A stretch of 64,000 bases of DNA from NCBI GenBank assembly GCA_026005015.1, contig BPKG01000001.1, positions 1,183,501-1,247,500 on the forward strand, given 5' to 3'. The notes under the pieces are model-generated. The model saw only the letters and a program-made list of their open reading frames with translations. It was not told where the DNA came from and ran no database searches. Position 1 is the first letter of the stretch. Every line of letters starts with the position of its first letter. The position numbers were made by a program, and so were the translations under genes. This stretch comes from Burkholderiales bacterium. GTDB taxonomy: Bacteria > Pseudomonadota > Gammaproteobacteria > Burkholderiales > UBA6910. Positions 36,883 to 46,953 of the stretch are shown here, one piece after another.

Positions 36883-37377
36883 CTAAGTGTAGGCGAGGAG
36901 CCGGCCGCAGGCGACGATGGCGATCCAGATCAGGATGGAGGCCCCCGCGTGGAGCCGGGCCAACCCGGGCGCCGGGACGTCCGTGTCCCAGGCCGCCGCC
37001 TGCCGGAAGGGGCCCAGGTGGAACATCAGGGCGTTGATCCCCGCCGCCATCAGCAGGCTCATCTTGAGCAGGAACACCCGGTTCGCGATGAATTCGGAGG
37101 CATGGGCCGAAAACATGAGCAGGCCGCTGGGAACGATGAGCAGCAACGCGGCCAAGCTCCAGGGCAGGAGATGGCAGGCCAGGGCCCCCACCGGTAGGCG
37201 CTTCGAGACGCCCAGCACCCGCAGGTCGAACAGCACCACGCCCCCTACCAGGACGGCGAGGCCGAGCAGATGCACCACCTCCACGATGGGATAGAGCCAC
37301 AGGCTCTCCCGCATCGCTCGGGCGATGGGCAGCGCCTCCACCAGCGCCAGGGGGAGCACTGCCTCCTCCAGCGCCAT
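36883..37377 (-). CDS. DUF6644-like integral membrane protein
   Basis: 164 residues with about five hydrophobic helices. VEVVHLLGLAVLVGGVVLFDLRVLG places a histidine near the start of the second hydrophobic stretch, and conserved-looking HLLPWS and NRVFLLKMSLL follow. I recognise it as the DUF6644 type of uncharacterised membrane protein. Its ATG abuts the stop codon of the DUF6152-like gene, so the two are translationally coupled. Helix histidines of this kind can bind haem or metal, but that is inference. Confidence 0.68.
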   Translation of the reverse strand: MALEEAVLPLALVEALPIARAMRESLWLYPIVEVVHLLGLAVLVGGVVLFDLRVLGVSKRLPVGALACHLLPWSLAALLLIVPSGLLMFSAHASEFIANRVFLLKMSLLMAAGINALMFHLGPFRQAAAWDTDVPAPGLARLHAGASILIWIAIVACGRLLAYT

Positions 37378-37725
37378 TCAGCGCAGCTCCGTAGTCTTGC
37401 CCCCCACGGTGATGCGCTCCGCGCGCATCTCCTGGGGATCGCTGCGGTGGGGATAGCCTTCCACGGTGGCCGGGGTGCCCGGCGTCAACGCGGAGGCTGG
37501 AAGCCCCCGGTTGCTCATACGGCTGGGCGGCGCCAGGACCACCCGCCAGGTTTTGCCCGGCGTCTCCAGTTCGATGAAGCCGTGGGGATGCTCGTAGCCG
37601 GAGCGCTTGATCACGCCGGTGAGGGTGAGCGGGGTCGAGCTGTCGTATCCACTCCAGCCGTGGTGGGCGAGCGTCGGTGTCCCCAAGCCCAGGGCCAGCA
37701 TGAGCGTCAGGATTCGTCTCGTCAT
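37378..37725 (-). CDS. DUF6152-like periplasmic protein, predicted to begin with HHGW after processing
   Basis: A signal peptide (MTRRILTLMLALGLGTPTLA) is followed directly by HHGWSGYD, the characteristic start of the DUF6152 group, then by an about 90-residue beta-rich domain with YEHPHGFIELE and ERITVGGKTTELR. If cleaved after TLA, the mature chain starts with histidine, the geometry used by copper proteins with a histidine brace. The ATG chosen is the one that begins the signal peptide; an earlier start gives six more residues. First of three tightly packed genes. Confidence 0.7.
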   Translation of the reverse strand: MTRRILTLMLALGLGTPTLAHHGWSGYDSSTPLTLTGVIKRSGYEHPHGFIELETPGKTWRVVLAPPSRMSNRGLPASALTPGTPATVEGYPHRSDPQEMRAERITVGGKTTELR

Positions 37726-37753
37726 GAGCTCCTCGTTTCGCAAAGTCCGAGCT

Positions 37754-38182
37754 TCAAACGTTCCAGGAACTACTCAAGCCGGCGATGGAAAAACCCTTGG
37801 CCTGCAGGATCGCCAGCAGGGGCCCCGGATCCCGGGGAAACACCGCCACGTAGCGGGGCCCTTTGCCCGCCCGGGGATAGAAGTACACGCCTTTGCGCAG
37901 GAGCTGGCGCTTGAACTCCACCCGCTCGATGTCGGCATAGTCCAGCTCGGCGCGCATGAGGTAAATCGCCACCAGGAAGTCGTCGTACAGGGCCACCCGG
38001 CCGAATCCGCCCAGGTAGAACAGGGGGCCGATCCCGGCCCTTAAGGGGCAGCGCTGCTCCAGCAGGGGCCGGGCCCTGCGCTCCCGCTGGGAGCGCCTCG
38101 ACGGCGCCACCACCAAGGTGAGATAGCCGGTGGCGGCCAGCACCGCCAGGACCGCCCATACCAGCAGGTCTTGATCCTGCAT
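37754..38182 (-). CDS. conserved-looking membrane-anchored protein of unknown function
   Basis: I do not recognise this gene. The 142 residues begin with one hydrophobic helix (about 7-26, WAVLAVLAATGYLTLVV), then a basic stretch SRRSQRERRAR and a soluble domain. In it FYLGGFGRVALYDDFLVAIYLMRAELDYADIERVEF looks like the strand pattern of a small PH-like domain. Four bases of coding-strand ATG context are unremarkable. It lies 12 bases after the DUF4389 gene and 28 before the DUF6152-like gene, on the same strand, so it may belong to either unit. Confidence 0.6.
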   Translation of the reverse strand: MQDQDLLVWAVLAVLAATGYLTLVVAPSRRSQRERRARPLLEQRCPLRAGIGPLFYLGGFGRVALYDDFLVAIYLMRAELDYADIERVEFKRQLLRKGVYFYPRAGKGPRYVAVFPRDPGPLLAILQAKGFSIAGLSSSWNV

Positions 38183-38194
38183 CCCGGCGGGGCC

Positions 38195-38566
38195 CTATTC
38201 CTCCGGATCGGGCCGCCGGTCCCGGGGATCGGGCGTGAGAAGCGCCGCCACTTTCCGATTTTCCCCCTCGTCCGCCGGGCGCCAGGGGCGGGCGCTCGCC
38301 CCCCAATCCTGGAACGGAAAAGGTTTCTGCTCGGTGTTGAACGTGAGGAACAGGAAGATGTTGTAAGCGAAGGCGGCCAATTGGGCGCCGAAGCGGAGCA
38401 GGTTGCCGTTGGGTTCGCCGGTGACCAGGCGGAACAGGAACTGGAGCACGATCACGGCGACGAGCACCAGCTCGGTGATGGTGTAGACCACCCCCATGAG
38501 CAGCATGGCGAAGGCCCGCAGCCACAGGGTGGAGGAGGTGAGGTTGCGCTTGAGGTTCTCGTTCAC
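38195..38566 (-). CDS. DUF4389 domain membrane protein
   Basis: 123 residues with two or three hydrophobic helices. The segments MLLMGVVYTITELVLVAVIVLQFLFRL and TGEPNGNLLRFGAQLAAF, and especially LTFNTEQKPFPFQDW, are the signature of DUF4389. The last 35 residues are polar and unconserved. Function unknown in the family. It sits between the coiled-coil lipoprotein gene and an unknown gene in a run of minus-strand genes after cysS. Confidence 0.82.
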   Translation of the reverse strand: MNENLKRNLTSSTLWLRAFAMLLMGVVYTITELVLVAVIVLQFLFRLVTGEPNGNLLRFGAQLAAFAYNIFLFLTFNTEQKPFPFQDWGASARPWRPADEGENRKVAALLTPDPRDRRPDPEE

Positions 38567-38608
38567 GGCAATTCTCGGACTCCTTGCCCCCGGACGAAGG
38601 CGCCCGCG

Positions 38609-39061
38609 TCAGGCGGCGCGCTCGTCTCCTCCGCCCAGGCGCTCCATGATTTCCCGGTACTGCTGGCGGGCCCGGGCGACGGCCTCCCTCACCTCCTCCC
38701 GGAGCTCGCGCCAGGCCTCTCCCGCCGCCTCTTTGAGCCGGGCCAGCCGCTCCCGCGCCGCGCGGGCTTGCTCTTCCAGCGCCTGGGCGGCGTTCTCGAG
38801 GGCCTCCCGGGCTTCCGAGCCGGCCCGCTCCGCCCGCCGGCGCAGCTCCTTCACTTCCTTCTCCAGGGCCGCCAGCTCCTCCTCGGTGCGGCGCACGAAG
38901 GCTTCCTTTTCCTCCCGCGCCCGGTCGACCGCCGCCCGGGCCGTCTGCCGCACCTCTTCCTCGAGGCCCTTGCCCGTCCCGTCCCGCCCCCGGTCCTCCC
39001 CGCAGCCGCCCGCCACCAGGAGCAGGGCCAGGACCAGCAGCCAGCTCAGGCGCGGCGCCAC
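38609..39061 (-). CDS. putative coiled-coil lipoprotein
   Basis: 150 residues with a signal peptide ending VAGGC (Cys20), a lipobox-like site. After this, residues 30-140 are almost entirely Ala, Glu and Arg in heptad pattern (for example [21 protein letters not shown]), predicting one long coiled coil. No family recognised. Its start overlaps the end of cysS by 16 bases on the same strand. A low-complexity protein of this composition can also be an open-frame artefact of GC-rich DNA, but the clean signal peptide argues that it is real. Confidence 0.6.
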   Translation of the reverse strand: MAPRLSWLLVLALLLVAGGCGEDRGRDGTGKGLEEEVRQTARAAVDRAREEKEAFVRRTEEELAALEKEVKELRRRAERAGSEAREALENAAQALEEQARAARERLARLKEAAGEAWRELREEVREAVARARQQYREIMERLGGGDERAA

Positions 39062-40422
39062 AGGGTACCCTTGGGCGTGTCTTCCAGCACGATGCCCGCC
39101 GCCGCCAGCTCCTCCCGGATGCGGTCGGCTTCGGCGAAGTTGCGCGCCCGGCGCGCGTCCGCCCGGGCGGCGATCAACCGCTCGATGCGTTCCGCGGAAT
39201 AGGCGCCGGCCTCGGCCGCCGGCGCCTCCCGCAGGAACTGGAGGGGCTCCTGCTGCAGCAGCCCCAGCACGCCCCCCAGCCCTTTGAGCAGGGCGGCGTC
39301 CCGGGGCGAGCGGCTGCGGTTCACCTCGTTCGCCAGGTCGAACAGCACGGCGATGGCCTCAGGCGTGCCGAAATCGTCGTCCATGGCCTCGCGCAAGCGC
39401 CGGGCCCGGGGATCATTCCAGTCGACCCCGTCCACAGGCGCCTCCACGTCCTTAAGGGCCGTGTAGAGCCGGGTAAGGGCGGCCCGGGCCTCGTGCAGAT
39501 GCTGGTCCGAATAATTGAGGGGGCTGCGGTAGTGGGCACGCAGGATGAAAAAGCGCACCACTTCGGGCTGGAACTTCTCCAATACTTCCCGCACGGTGAA
39601 GAAGTTGCCCAGGGACTTGGACATCTTCTCGTTGTCCACGCGCACGAAGCCGTTGTGCATCCAGTAGTTCACGAACACGTGGCCGTGGGCGCCCTCGGAC
39701 TGGGCGATTTCGTTCTCGTGGTGGGGGAACTGCAGGTCCTCCCCGCCGCCGTGGATGTCGAAGTGCTCTCCCAGGTAGTGCTCGCTCATCGCCGAGCACT
39801 CGATGTGCCAGCCGGGCCGCCCCGGCCCCCAGGGCGAGGGCCATTGGGGCTCGCCCGGCTTGGCCGCCTTCCACAGGACGAAGTCGAGGGGATCCTGCTT
39901 GTGGGGATCCACTTCCACCCGGCTGCCCGCCCGCAGGTCTTCCAGGGTTTTGCCCGAGAGCTTGCCGTAGGCCGGGAACTTGCGCACCGCGTAATAGATG
40001 TCCCCGTTCGCCGCCTGGTAGGCGAGGCCCTTGGCGAGCAGCATCCGGATCATCTCCAGCATGTGCCCCACGTGCTGGGTCGCCCGGGGCTCATGGGTCG
40101 GCCGCTCGATTCCGAGCCGGTCGGCGTCTTCGTGCATGGCTCGGATGAAGCGCTCGGTGAGCCGTTCCACCGGCTCGCCGCTTTCCCGCGCCCGGTTGAT
40201 GATCTTGTCGTCGATGTCGGTGATGTTGCGCACGTAGGTGACGTCGAAGCCGCAGGCGCGCAGCCATTTCACCACCATGTCGAACACCACCATCACCCGG
40301 GCGTGGCCCAGGTGGCAGTAGTCGTACACAGTCATGCCGCACACGTACATGCGCACCTTGCCCGGCGTGATGGGCACGAAGGGCTGCTTCTGCCGGGTAA
40401 GGCTGTTGTAGATCCTCAGCAT
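39046..40422 (-). CDS. cysS: cysteinyl-tRNA synthetase
   Basis: Charges tRNA-Cys. The 458 residues show the class I motifs: CHLGHARV (HIGH-like, residues 36-43) and [10 protein letters not shown], with zinc ligands Cys28 in [15 protein letters not shown], the cysteine of [13 protein letters not shown] and the following [15 protein letters not shown]. The length is standard. It is divergent from ppiB; the 209-base gap between them has an AT-rich stretch (around 40510-40540) that is a likely promoter area, but I could not fix the elements. Confidence 0.97.
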   Translation of the reverse strand: MLRIYNSLTRQKQPFVPITPGKVRMYVCGMTVYDYCHLGHARVMVVFDMVVKWLRACGFDVTYVRNITDIDDKIINRARESGEPVERLTERFIRAMHEDADRLGIERPTHEPRATQHVGHMLEMIRMLLAKGLAYQAANGDIYYAVRKFPAYGKLSGKTLEDLRAGSRVEVDPHKQDPLDFVLWKAAKPGEPQWPSPWGPGRPGWHIECSAMSEHYLGEHFDIHGGGEDLQFPHHENEIAQSEGAHGHVFVNYWMHNGFVRVDNEKMSKSLGNFFTVREVLEKFQPEVVRFFILRAHYRSPLNYSDQHLHEARAALTRLYTALKDVEAPVDGVDWNDPRARRLREAMDDDFGTPEAIAVLFDLANEVNRSRSPRDAALLKGLGGVLGLLQQEPLQFLREAPAAEAGAYSAERIERLIAARADARRARNFAEADRIREELAAAGIVLEDTPKGTLWRRA

Positions 40423-40631
40423 CGAATTTCGTCTTTCGCTGGTCCGCCGGGGAGCAGGTCCGGTATCTTAGAGGAAGCGCATGAGATAGAATTCCGGCTC
40501 AGAAGTAACCGCCGGATAAACAATAAAAAGTATATCACGGCGCCTGCGCCGCCCCGGCACCCCCGGGCCCCCTCCCACCCGGCGCGGGGCTGGGACCACC
40601 GGCCCCGCCCGCGAGAGTAAAGGAGCTTCTC

Positions 40632-41123
40632 ATGGTCAAGATGAAAACCCGCTTCGGCGAGATCGCCTTGGAGCTCGACGCCGCGCGGGCCCCGGCGACG
40701 GTGGAGAACTTCCTCTCCTACGTGCGCAGCGGCTTCTACGACAACACCCTCTTCCACCGGGTCATCGACGGTTTCATGATCCAGGGCGGCGGCTTCGCCC
40801 CGGGCATGCGCCAGAAGGCCACCCAGGCGCCCATCCGCAACGAGGCCGACAACGGCCTCAAGAACGAAACCTACACCATCGCCATGGCCCGCACCTCCGA
40901 TCCCCACTCGGCCACCTCCCAGTTCTTCATCAACGTGGCCGACAACGCCTTCCTCGATTTCACGTCCCCCACCCCCCAGGGCTGGGGCTATTGCGTGTTC
41001 GGGCGGGTGGTGGCGGGCCGCGACGTGGTGGACATGATCAAGGGGGTCGAAACGGGATCCCACGGCCTCCACCGGGACGTGCCGGTGGAAGAGGTGGTGA
41101 TCGAGAAGGCGTGGGAGGAATAA
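40632..41123 (+). CDS. ppiB: cytoplasmic peptidyl-prolyl cis-trans isomerase B (cyclophilin)
   Basis: Catalyses proline isomerisation in protein folding. It has 163 residues and no signal peptide. The cyclophilin core [36 protein letters not shown] and [20 protein letters not shown] (in pieces) is complete. The ATG has AAGGAG nine bases upstream. lpxH follows after 19 bases, a common pairing. Confidence 0.96.
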   Translation: MVKMKTRFGEIALELDAARAPATVENFLSYVRSGFYDNTLFHRVIDGFMIQGGGFAPGMRQKATQAPIRNEADNGLKNETYTIAMARTSDPHSATSQFFINVADNAFLDFTSPTPQGWGYCVFGRVVAGRDVVDMIKGVETGSHGLHRDVPVEEVVIEKAWEE

Positions 41124-41142
41124 ATCCACCGGCCGCCCCGCC

Positions 41143-41871
41143 ATGGACGCTGCCCTTTTCATCTCCGACCTGCACCTGGCCGAGGAACGCCCCCGCACGG
41201 CCGAGCGCTTCTTCCGCTTCCTGCAAGAGGAAGCCCGGGGGGCGCGCTCGCTCTACATCCTCGGCGATCTCTTCGAGTACTGGATCGGGGACGACGACCT
41301 GGAAGACCCCTTCAACGCCCGAATCACCCGAGCCCTGGCCGAAACCGCCCAGGCGGGCGTCGAGATTCTCTTCCTCCACGGCAACCGGGACTTTCTGGTG
41401 GACGGCCACTGGGCCGCGGCGGCGGGAGCGCGGCTCATCGCCGACCCCACCCAGGTGGAGCTCTATGGCACGTCCACCCTCCTCATGCACGGCGACACCC
41501 TGTGCCTGGACGACAAGCCTTACCAGGCGTTCCGCGCCCAGGTGCGCGATCCCGCCTACCAGAGGGCCTTCCTCGCCAGGCCTCTGGCCGAGCGGCGGGC
41601 GCTGGTGCGCAGCCTCCGGGAAGAGAGCGCCCGGGCGAAGGGGGAGAAAAGCGAAGCCATCATGGACGTGACGCCCGCGGCGGTGGAGGAGGTCTTGAGG
41701 CGCCACGGCTACCCGCGCCTGATCCACGGCCACACCCACCGGCCGGCGCGCCACTTGCACCGGGTGGACGGGCGCTCCTGCGAGCGCTGGGTGCTCACCG
41801 ACTGGGACGAGGAGCGGGGCGGCTTCCTGCGAGTGGATGCCTCGGGCTGCCGGGCGGTCGCCCTCCATTGA
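41143..41871 (+). CDS. lpxH: UDP-2,3-diacylglucosamine diphosphatase
   Basis: Hydrolyses UDP-2,3-diacylglucosamine to lipid X in lipid A synthesis. The 242 residues carry the calcineurin-like metal motifs: ISDLHL (Asp9, His11), GDLFEYWIGDD (Asp41), HGNRDFL (Asn80), HGDTLC and HGHTHRP. The length is typical. It lies downstream of ppiB and converges with the kinase-like fusion gene. Confidence 0.96.
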   Translation: MDAALFISDLHLAEERPRTAERFFRFLQEEARGARSLYILGDLFEYWIGDDDLEDPFNARITRALAETAQAGVEILFLHGNRDFLVDGHWAAAAGARLIADPTQVELYGTSTLLMHGDTLCLDDKPYQAFRAQVRDPAYQRAFLARPLAERRALVRSLREESARAKGEKSEAIMDVTPAAVEEVLRRHGYPRLIHGHTHRPARHLHRVDGRSCERWVLTDWDEERGGFLRVDASGCRAVALH

Positions 41872-41913
41872 GCCTCCGGTAAGCGTTGAGAGGGCGCTCG
41901 CCAAGGACCCGAC

Positions 41914-43500
41914 TCAGGCGCGGATGCGCTCCAGCACTTCCTGCGGATCGGGATCGGGCCGCTCCCCCGTGTCGAAGCGCAGCACCCGGTCCGCCTCCCC
42001 TTCGTCCAGGGGTTCCCGCTGGGCCAGTTGCCTCTCCAAGACCCGTTCGTCCGCCTCCGAGACGTCGGTCCCCTTCGCCAGCCGCCGACGCACCCGCTCC
42101 CGCAAAACTCCTTCCGCCGCGATGAATTCCACCACCACGCAGCGCAGCCCCGCGGCCCGGGCCGCGTCGGTGACGAGGGTCCGCTGCCAGCGCTTGAGGA
42201 AGGTGCCGTCGGCGATGGCGATCCAACCGGCCCGCCCGATGGCGAGGCAAAGCCGCGCCACGTGCTCGTAAACGCGCTGGGTGACCTCCAGCGCGTACAG
42301 ATCCGCCTCCAGGCCGGAGCCGCTTCGGCTCGTGGGCTCGAGGCCCGCCAAGCGCTTCCTCTCCACGTCGGTGCGCACGCGAATGGCGTCGATCAGCGGC
42401 AGAAGCCTTCGGGTGAAGCGGCTCTTGCCCGAGGCCGACACGCCGCAGGTGAGGATCAGCAGCCTCTCCGCATGCCGGCAGAAGCGCTCGGCCAGTTCCA
42501 CGTACGCGGCGCACTCCCCCTGCTGGGCGGCGCGCTCTTCGTCCGGAAGCCCCGGCTGGCGGGCGCGGATCGCGGCGATCTTGGCCCGCACCAGGGCCCG
42601 GTAGACGAGATAGAAGCGCAGCACCGTAACGCCCCCATAGTCCCCCGTCTCCTCCAGGTAGCGGTTGAGAAAGCGCCGCGCGACGCGGGCCTGGCCCCGG
42701 TGGTGGAGGTCCATGACCAGGAAGGCCGCCTCGTTCATGACGTCGATCCAGCGCAGGCCCGGATCGAATTCGATGCAGTCGAAGATGACGATGTCCCCGT
42801 CCACCAGGGCCATGTTGCCCAGGTGCAGGTCCCCGTGGCATTCCCGCACCGCCCCGGCCGCAAGGCGCTGCCGGAACGCCGGGAGGAGGCGCGCCGCCTC
42901 GGCCTCGGTCCAGGCCTGCAGGGCCTCGAGCCGCGCCTTGAGGGCCGGCTCGGGGCACAGCACCAGGAGCTGGGCGAAGTTCTCCGCCGCCGGCGCCACC
43001 ACCGCGGCGGGCGTCCCGTACGGTGCGCCTTCCTCCGCCACCGCGGCCTGCCGGTGGAACGCCGCCACCCGCGCCGCGAGGCGCTCCCCCCACTCGTCCG
43101 CCAGGCCCTCCCGGGCGGCGATCCGGTCGAGCAGGGCCTCCTGGTCGAAGCGGCGCATCTTGACCGCGTACTCGAGGACGGCTCCCTCGCCGGAAAAAGC
43201 GGGCGCTCGTGGATCTCCCCGCACCGCCACCACTTCCAGGTAGAGCTCGGGGGCCAGGCGGCGGTTGAGCCGCAGCTCCTCCTCGCAGTAGTGGCGGCGC
43301 TGGGCCAGGGCGCTGAAATCGAGGAAGCCCAGGTTAAGGGGCTTCTTGATCTTGTAGGCGTAGGGGCCGGCGAGGATGACGAAAGAGATGTGGGTCTCGA
43401 GGAGCTTGAGGTCCGCGGCCGGATGGGGATAGGCGCCGGGCCGTAACAGGGCCTGGACCAGGACCCGCTGACGATGGACGGCGTCCCGCGCGGCGGCCAC
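41914..43500 (-). CDS. fusion of an aminoglycoside-phosphotransferase-like domain and a P-loop kinase domain
   Basis: 528 residues. Residues 30-310 form an APH/choline kinase-like domain with ECHGDLHLGN (222-229 as catalytic loop) and IFDCIEFDP (Asp241 as metal ligand). Residues 345-528 are an AAA/zeta-toxin-like P-loop domain with GVSASGKS (353-360) and the RTDVERKRLAG segment. Proteins of this layout are widespread and conserved in proteobacteria but of unproven substrate; it is not evidence for antibiotic resistance. GTG start, three bases behind the metZ stop, so co-transcribed with metZ. Confidence 0.85.
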   Translation of the reverse strand: MAAARDAVHRQRVLVQALLRPGAYPHPAADLKLLETHISFVILAGPYAYKIKKPLNLGFLDFSALAQRRHYCEEELRLNRRLAPELYLEVVAVRGDPRAPAFSGEGAVLEYAVKMRRFDQEALLDRIAAREGLADEWGERLAARVAAFHRQAAVAEEGAPYGTPAAVVAPAAENFAQLLVLCPEPALKARLEALQAWTEAEAARLLPAFRQRLAAGAVRECHGDLHLGNMALVDGDIVIFDCIEFDPGLRWIDVMNEAAFLVMDLHHRGQARVARRFLNRYLEETGDYGGVTVLRFYLVYRALVRAKIAAIRARQPGLPDEERAAQQGECAAYVELAERFCRHAERLLILTCGVSASGKSRFTRRLLPLIDAIRVRTDVERKRLAGLEPTSRSGSGLEADLYALEVTQRVYEHVARLCLAIGRAGWIAIADGTFLKRWQRTLVTDAARAAGLRCVVVEFIAAEGVLRERVRRRLAKGTDVSEADERVLERQLAQREPLDEGEADRVLRFDTGERPDPDPQEVLERIRA

Positions 43501-43503
43501 GAC

Positions 43504-44685
43504 TCAGGCGATCTGGGCCAGGCCCCGGGCCAGATCCGCCTGGAGGTCGGCCACCGATTCCAGTCCCACCGCGAGCCGCAGCAGCCCCTCGCCGATGCCC
43601 GCCGCCGCCCGCGCTTCCGGGCTGATGCGGCCGTGGGTGGTGGTGGCCGGGTGGGTGATGGTGGTCTTGACGTCGCCCAGGTTGGCGGTGATGGAAATCA
43701 TGCGGGTGGAATCGATCACCCGCCACGCCGCTTCGCGCCCGCCTTTGACCACGAAGGAGACGATGCCGCCCCCCGTGGCCTGCTGGCGCATCGCCAGGGC
43801 GTGCTGGGGATGGCTGGGCAGCCCCGGGTAGTAGACCCGCTCCACCGCGGGCTGAGCCTCCAGCCACCGGGCCAGGCGCAGGGCGTTGTCGGAATGGGCC
43901 CGCATGCGCAGCTTCAGCGTCTCCAGCCCCTTGAGGATCACCCAGGCGTTGAACGGGCTCATGCTGGGGCCCGCAGTCCGCAGGAACGGGTACACGCCGT
44001 CCATCACCAGCTCCCGCGGACCCAGCACCGCGCCGCCCAGCACCCTCCCCTGGCCGTCCAGGTACTTGGTGGCCGAGTGGATGACCAGGTCCGCGCCCAG
44101 CTCGAAGGGGCGCTGCAGTACGGGGGTGCAGAAGCAGTTGTCCACCGCCAGCCATGCCCCCGCCGAACGGGCCACTTCCGCCAGGGCCCGAAGGTCCGAG
44201 ATCTCGGTGAGGGGATTGGACGGCGTTTCCACGAAGAGCAGCCGGGTGTTGGGCCGCACCGCCCGGGCCCATTCGGCCGGGTCGGTGGCCGAGACGAAGG
44301 TGGTCTCCACCCCGAACTTGGGGAGCACCTGGGTGAAGAGCTGCACCGTGGCGCCGAAGATGCTGTGGGAGGCGACGATATGCTCGCCCGAGCGCATGAG
44401 CCCCATGACCGTGGCCAGAATGGCCGCCATGCCGGAGGCGGTGGCGAGGCAGCAGGGCGCCCCTTCCAGGGCCGCCAGCCGCTCTTCGAACGCGGTGACC
44501 GTGGGGTTGGTGAAGCGGGAGTAGATGTAGCCCGGCTCCTGTTGGGCGAAGCGCGCCGCCGCCTGGGCGGCGTTGTCGAAGACGAAGCTGGAGGTGAGGT
44601 ACAGGGCCTCGGAATGCTCGTTGAACTGGCTGCGGTGGATTCCGGTGCGCAGCGCCCGGGTCTCGAAATCGAATTCCTCTGCCAT
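43504..44685 (-). CDS. metZ: O-succinylhomoserine sulfhydrylase
   Basis: Makes homocysteine from O-succinylhomoserine and sulfide for methionine synthesis. The 393-residue PLP enzyme has YSRFTNPTVTAFEERLAALEG, ASGMAAI, VDNCFCTP (Asp182) and the PLP lysine Lys207 in HSATKYLDGQGR. This is closest to the MetZ branch of the cystathionine gamma-synthase family. The ATG giving MAEEFDFETRA was chosen; a TTG six codons earlier is open. A promoter, SAM-II riboswitch and terminator lie directly upstream, so S-adenosylmethionine should shut it off. Confidence 0.95.
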   Translation of the reverse strand: MAEEFDFETRALRTGIHRSQFNEHSEALYLTSSFVFDNAAQAAARFAQQEPGYIYSRFTNPTVTAFEERLAALEGAPCCLATASGMAAILATVMGLMRSGEHIVASHSIFGATVQLFTQVLPKFGVETTFVSATDPAEWARAVRPNTRLLFVETPSNPLTEISDLRALAEVARSAGAWLAVDNCFCTPVLQRPFELGADLVIHSATKYLDGQGRVLGGAVLGPRELVMDGVYPFLRTAGPSMSPFNAWVILKGLETLKLRMRAHSDNALRLARWLEAQPAVERVYYPGLPSHPQHALAMRQQATGGGIVSFVVKGGREAAWRVIDSTRMISITANLGDVKTTITHPATTTHGRISPEARAAAGIGEGLLRLAVGLESVADLQADLARGLAQIA

Positions 44686-44708
44686 CTTGGCACCTGCCTG
44701 CAAGGCAA

Positions 44709-44745
44709 TAAAAAAACCCGCTCAGCCAGCGACGGAGACGGGTTT
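44709..44745 (-). terminator. intrinsic terminator in the metZ leader (expression platform)
   Basis: On the minus strand AAACCCG-T-CTC pairs with GAG-CGGGTT across an 11-base loop and ends in a run of seven T. It stands immediately behind the riboswitch and 23 bases before the metZ ATG. Confidence 0.85.
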
Positions 44746-44747
44746 CC

Positions 44748-44803
44748 CTCGCTTTAGCGGCATTTGTTGAGCGCCCGCAAGCTGACGGTCAAATCGGCGC
44801 TTC
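44748..44803 (-). promoter_or_regulatory. SAM-II (SAM-alpha) riboswitch upstream of metZ
   Basis: The minus strand has AGCGCC pairing with GGCGCT as stem P1 (44796-44801 with 44770-44775). The loop GATTTGACCGTCAGCTTGC is nearly identical to the conserved SAM-II loop GATTTAACCGTATTGC. The 3' part ACAAATGCCGCTAAAGCGAG contains the conserved AAATG..GCTAAA that forms the pseudoknot. It lies just downstream of a promoter and upstream of a terminator before metZ. SAM binding is expected to reduce expression. Known mostly from alphaproteobacteria. Confidence 0.88.
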
Positions 44804-44808
44804 GAGGC

Positions 44809-44837
44809 AAGGTACGCTGGAAGCCACCGCTTGTCAA
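44809..44837 (-). promoter_or_regulatory. sigma-70 promoter for the metZ leader
   Basis: A perfect TTGACA and TACCTT separated by 17 bases on the minus strand. The start site would fall at the first bases of the riboswitch. It shows that metZ has its own promoter although it follows purF. Confidence 0.75.
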
Positions 44838-44851
44838 TCGGGAGCCGGCTC

Positions 44852-46366
<1,515 letters not shown>

Positions 46367-46383
46367 GCTTCCGTCACCCCCAT

Positions 46384-46899
46384 TCAGCCGCCGCCCACGG
46401 GCTCTGCCTCCCGGAAACGGATTTGCTGAGACAGCTTCTGCGGCAGCCAGTTCTTGACGCTGCTCGCCAGTCCCTCCAGCGGGGCGCTCAAGGTCGCTTC
46501 CCGCCAGAACGGCTCCCGCGGCACCGAGGTGAGGCCCGCCAGCAGCACGCCCACCAGCACGATGAGCACGCCCCGGGCCAGGCCGAACAGGGCGCCCATG
46601 CCCCGGTCGAGGAGGGACAATCCCGCCACCTTGACGAGTTCCGCCACTGCCAGGGTGACGAGGGCCGAGAGCACCAGAGTGGCAACGAAAAGCAGCAGGA
46701 ACGCCAGGAGCAGGCGCAGGGACGCGCCGGGCAACGCTACCGGCAACGCCTCCGCCACGGGGGCGGTGAAGGCGTTCGCCACCAAGAAGGCGGCCACCCA
46801 TCCTCCCAGGGCCATCACTTCCCTCACCGCGCCCCGCAGGACGCTCACCAGCACCGACAGCCCGACGATTCCCAGCACCAGGTAATCGAATGCAGTCAT
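46384..46899 (-). CDS. cvpA: CvpA family inner-membrane protein
   Basis: 171 residues with four hydrophobic helices (about 5-25, 28-50, 63-88 and 100-122). The CvpA N-terminus [23 protein letters not shown] and later [18 protein letters not shown] are typical. It is needed for colicin V production in E. coli, but its normal role, perhaps envelope homeostasis, is not settled. It is always paired with purF in proteobacteria, as here. Confidence 0.92.
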   Translation of the reverse strand: MTAFDYLVLGIVGLSVLVSVLRGAVREVMALGGWVAAFLVANAFTAPVAEALPVALPGASLRLLLAFLLLFVATLVLSALVTLAVAELVKVAGLSLLDRGMGALFGLARGVLIVLVGVLLAGLTSVPREPFWREATLSAPLEGLASSVKNWLPQKLSQQIRFREAEPVGGG

Positions 46900-46953
46900 T
46901 CGCGCCGGCGTAACCCGTTCCGGAAACCCGCACTCATGGCCTTTTCCCCGCCT

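Noticed and set aside
41914-43500. An aminoglycoside resistance gene.
   Set aside because: The APH-like domain is part of a conserved fusion with a P-loop kinase, next to metZ; such proteins are housekeeping-type and not resistance enzymes.
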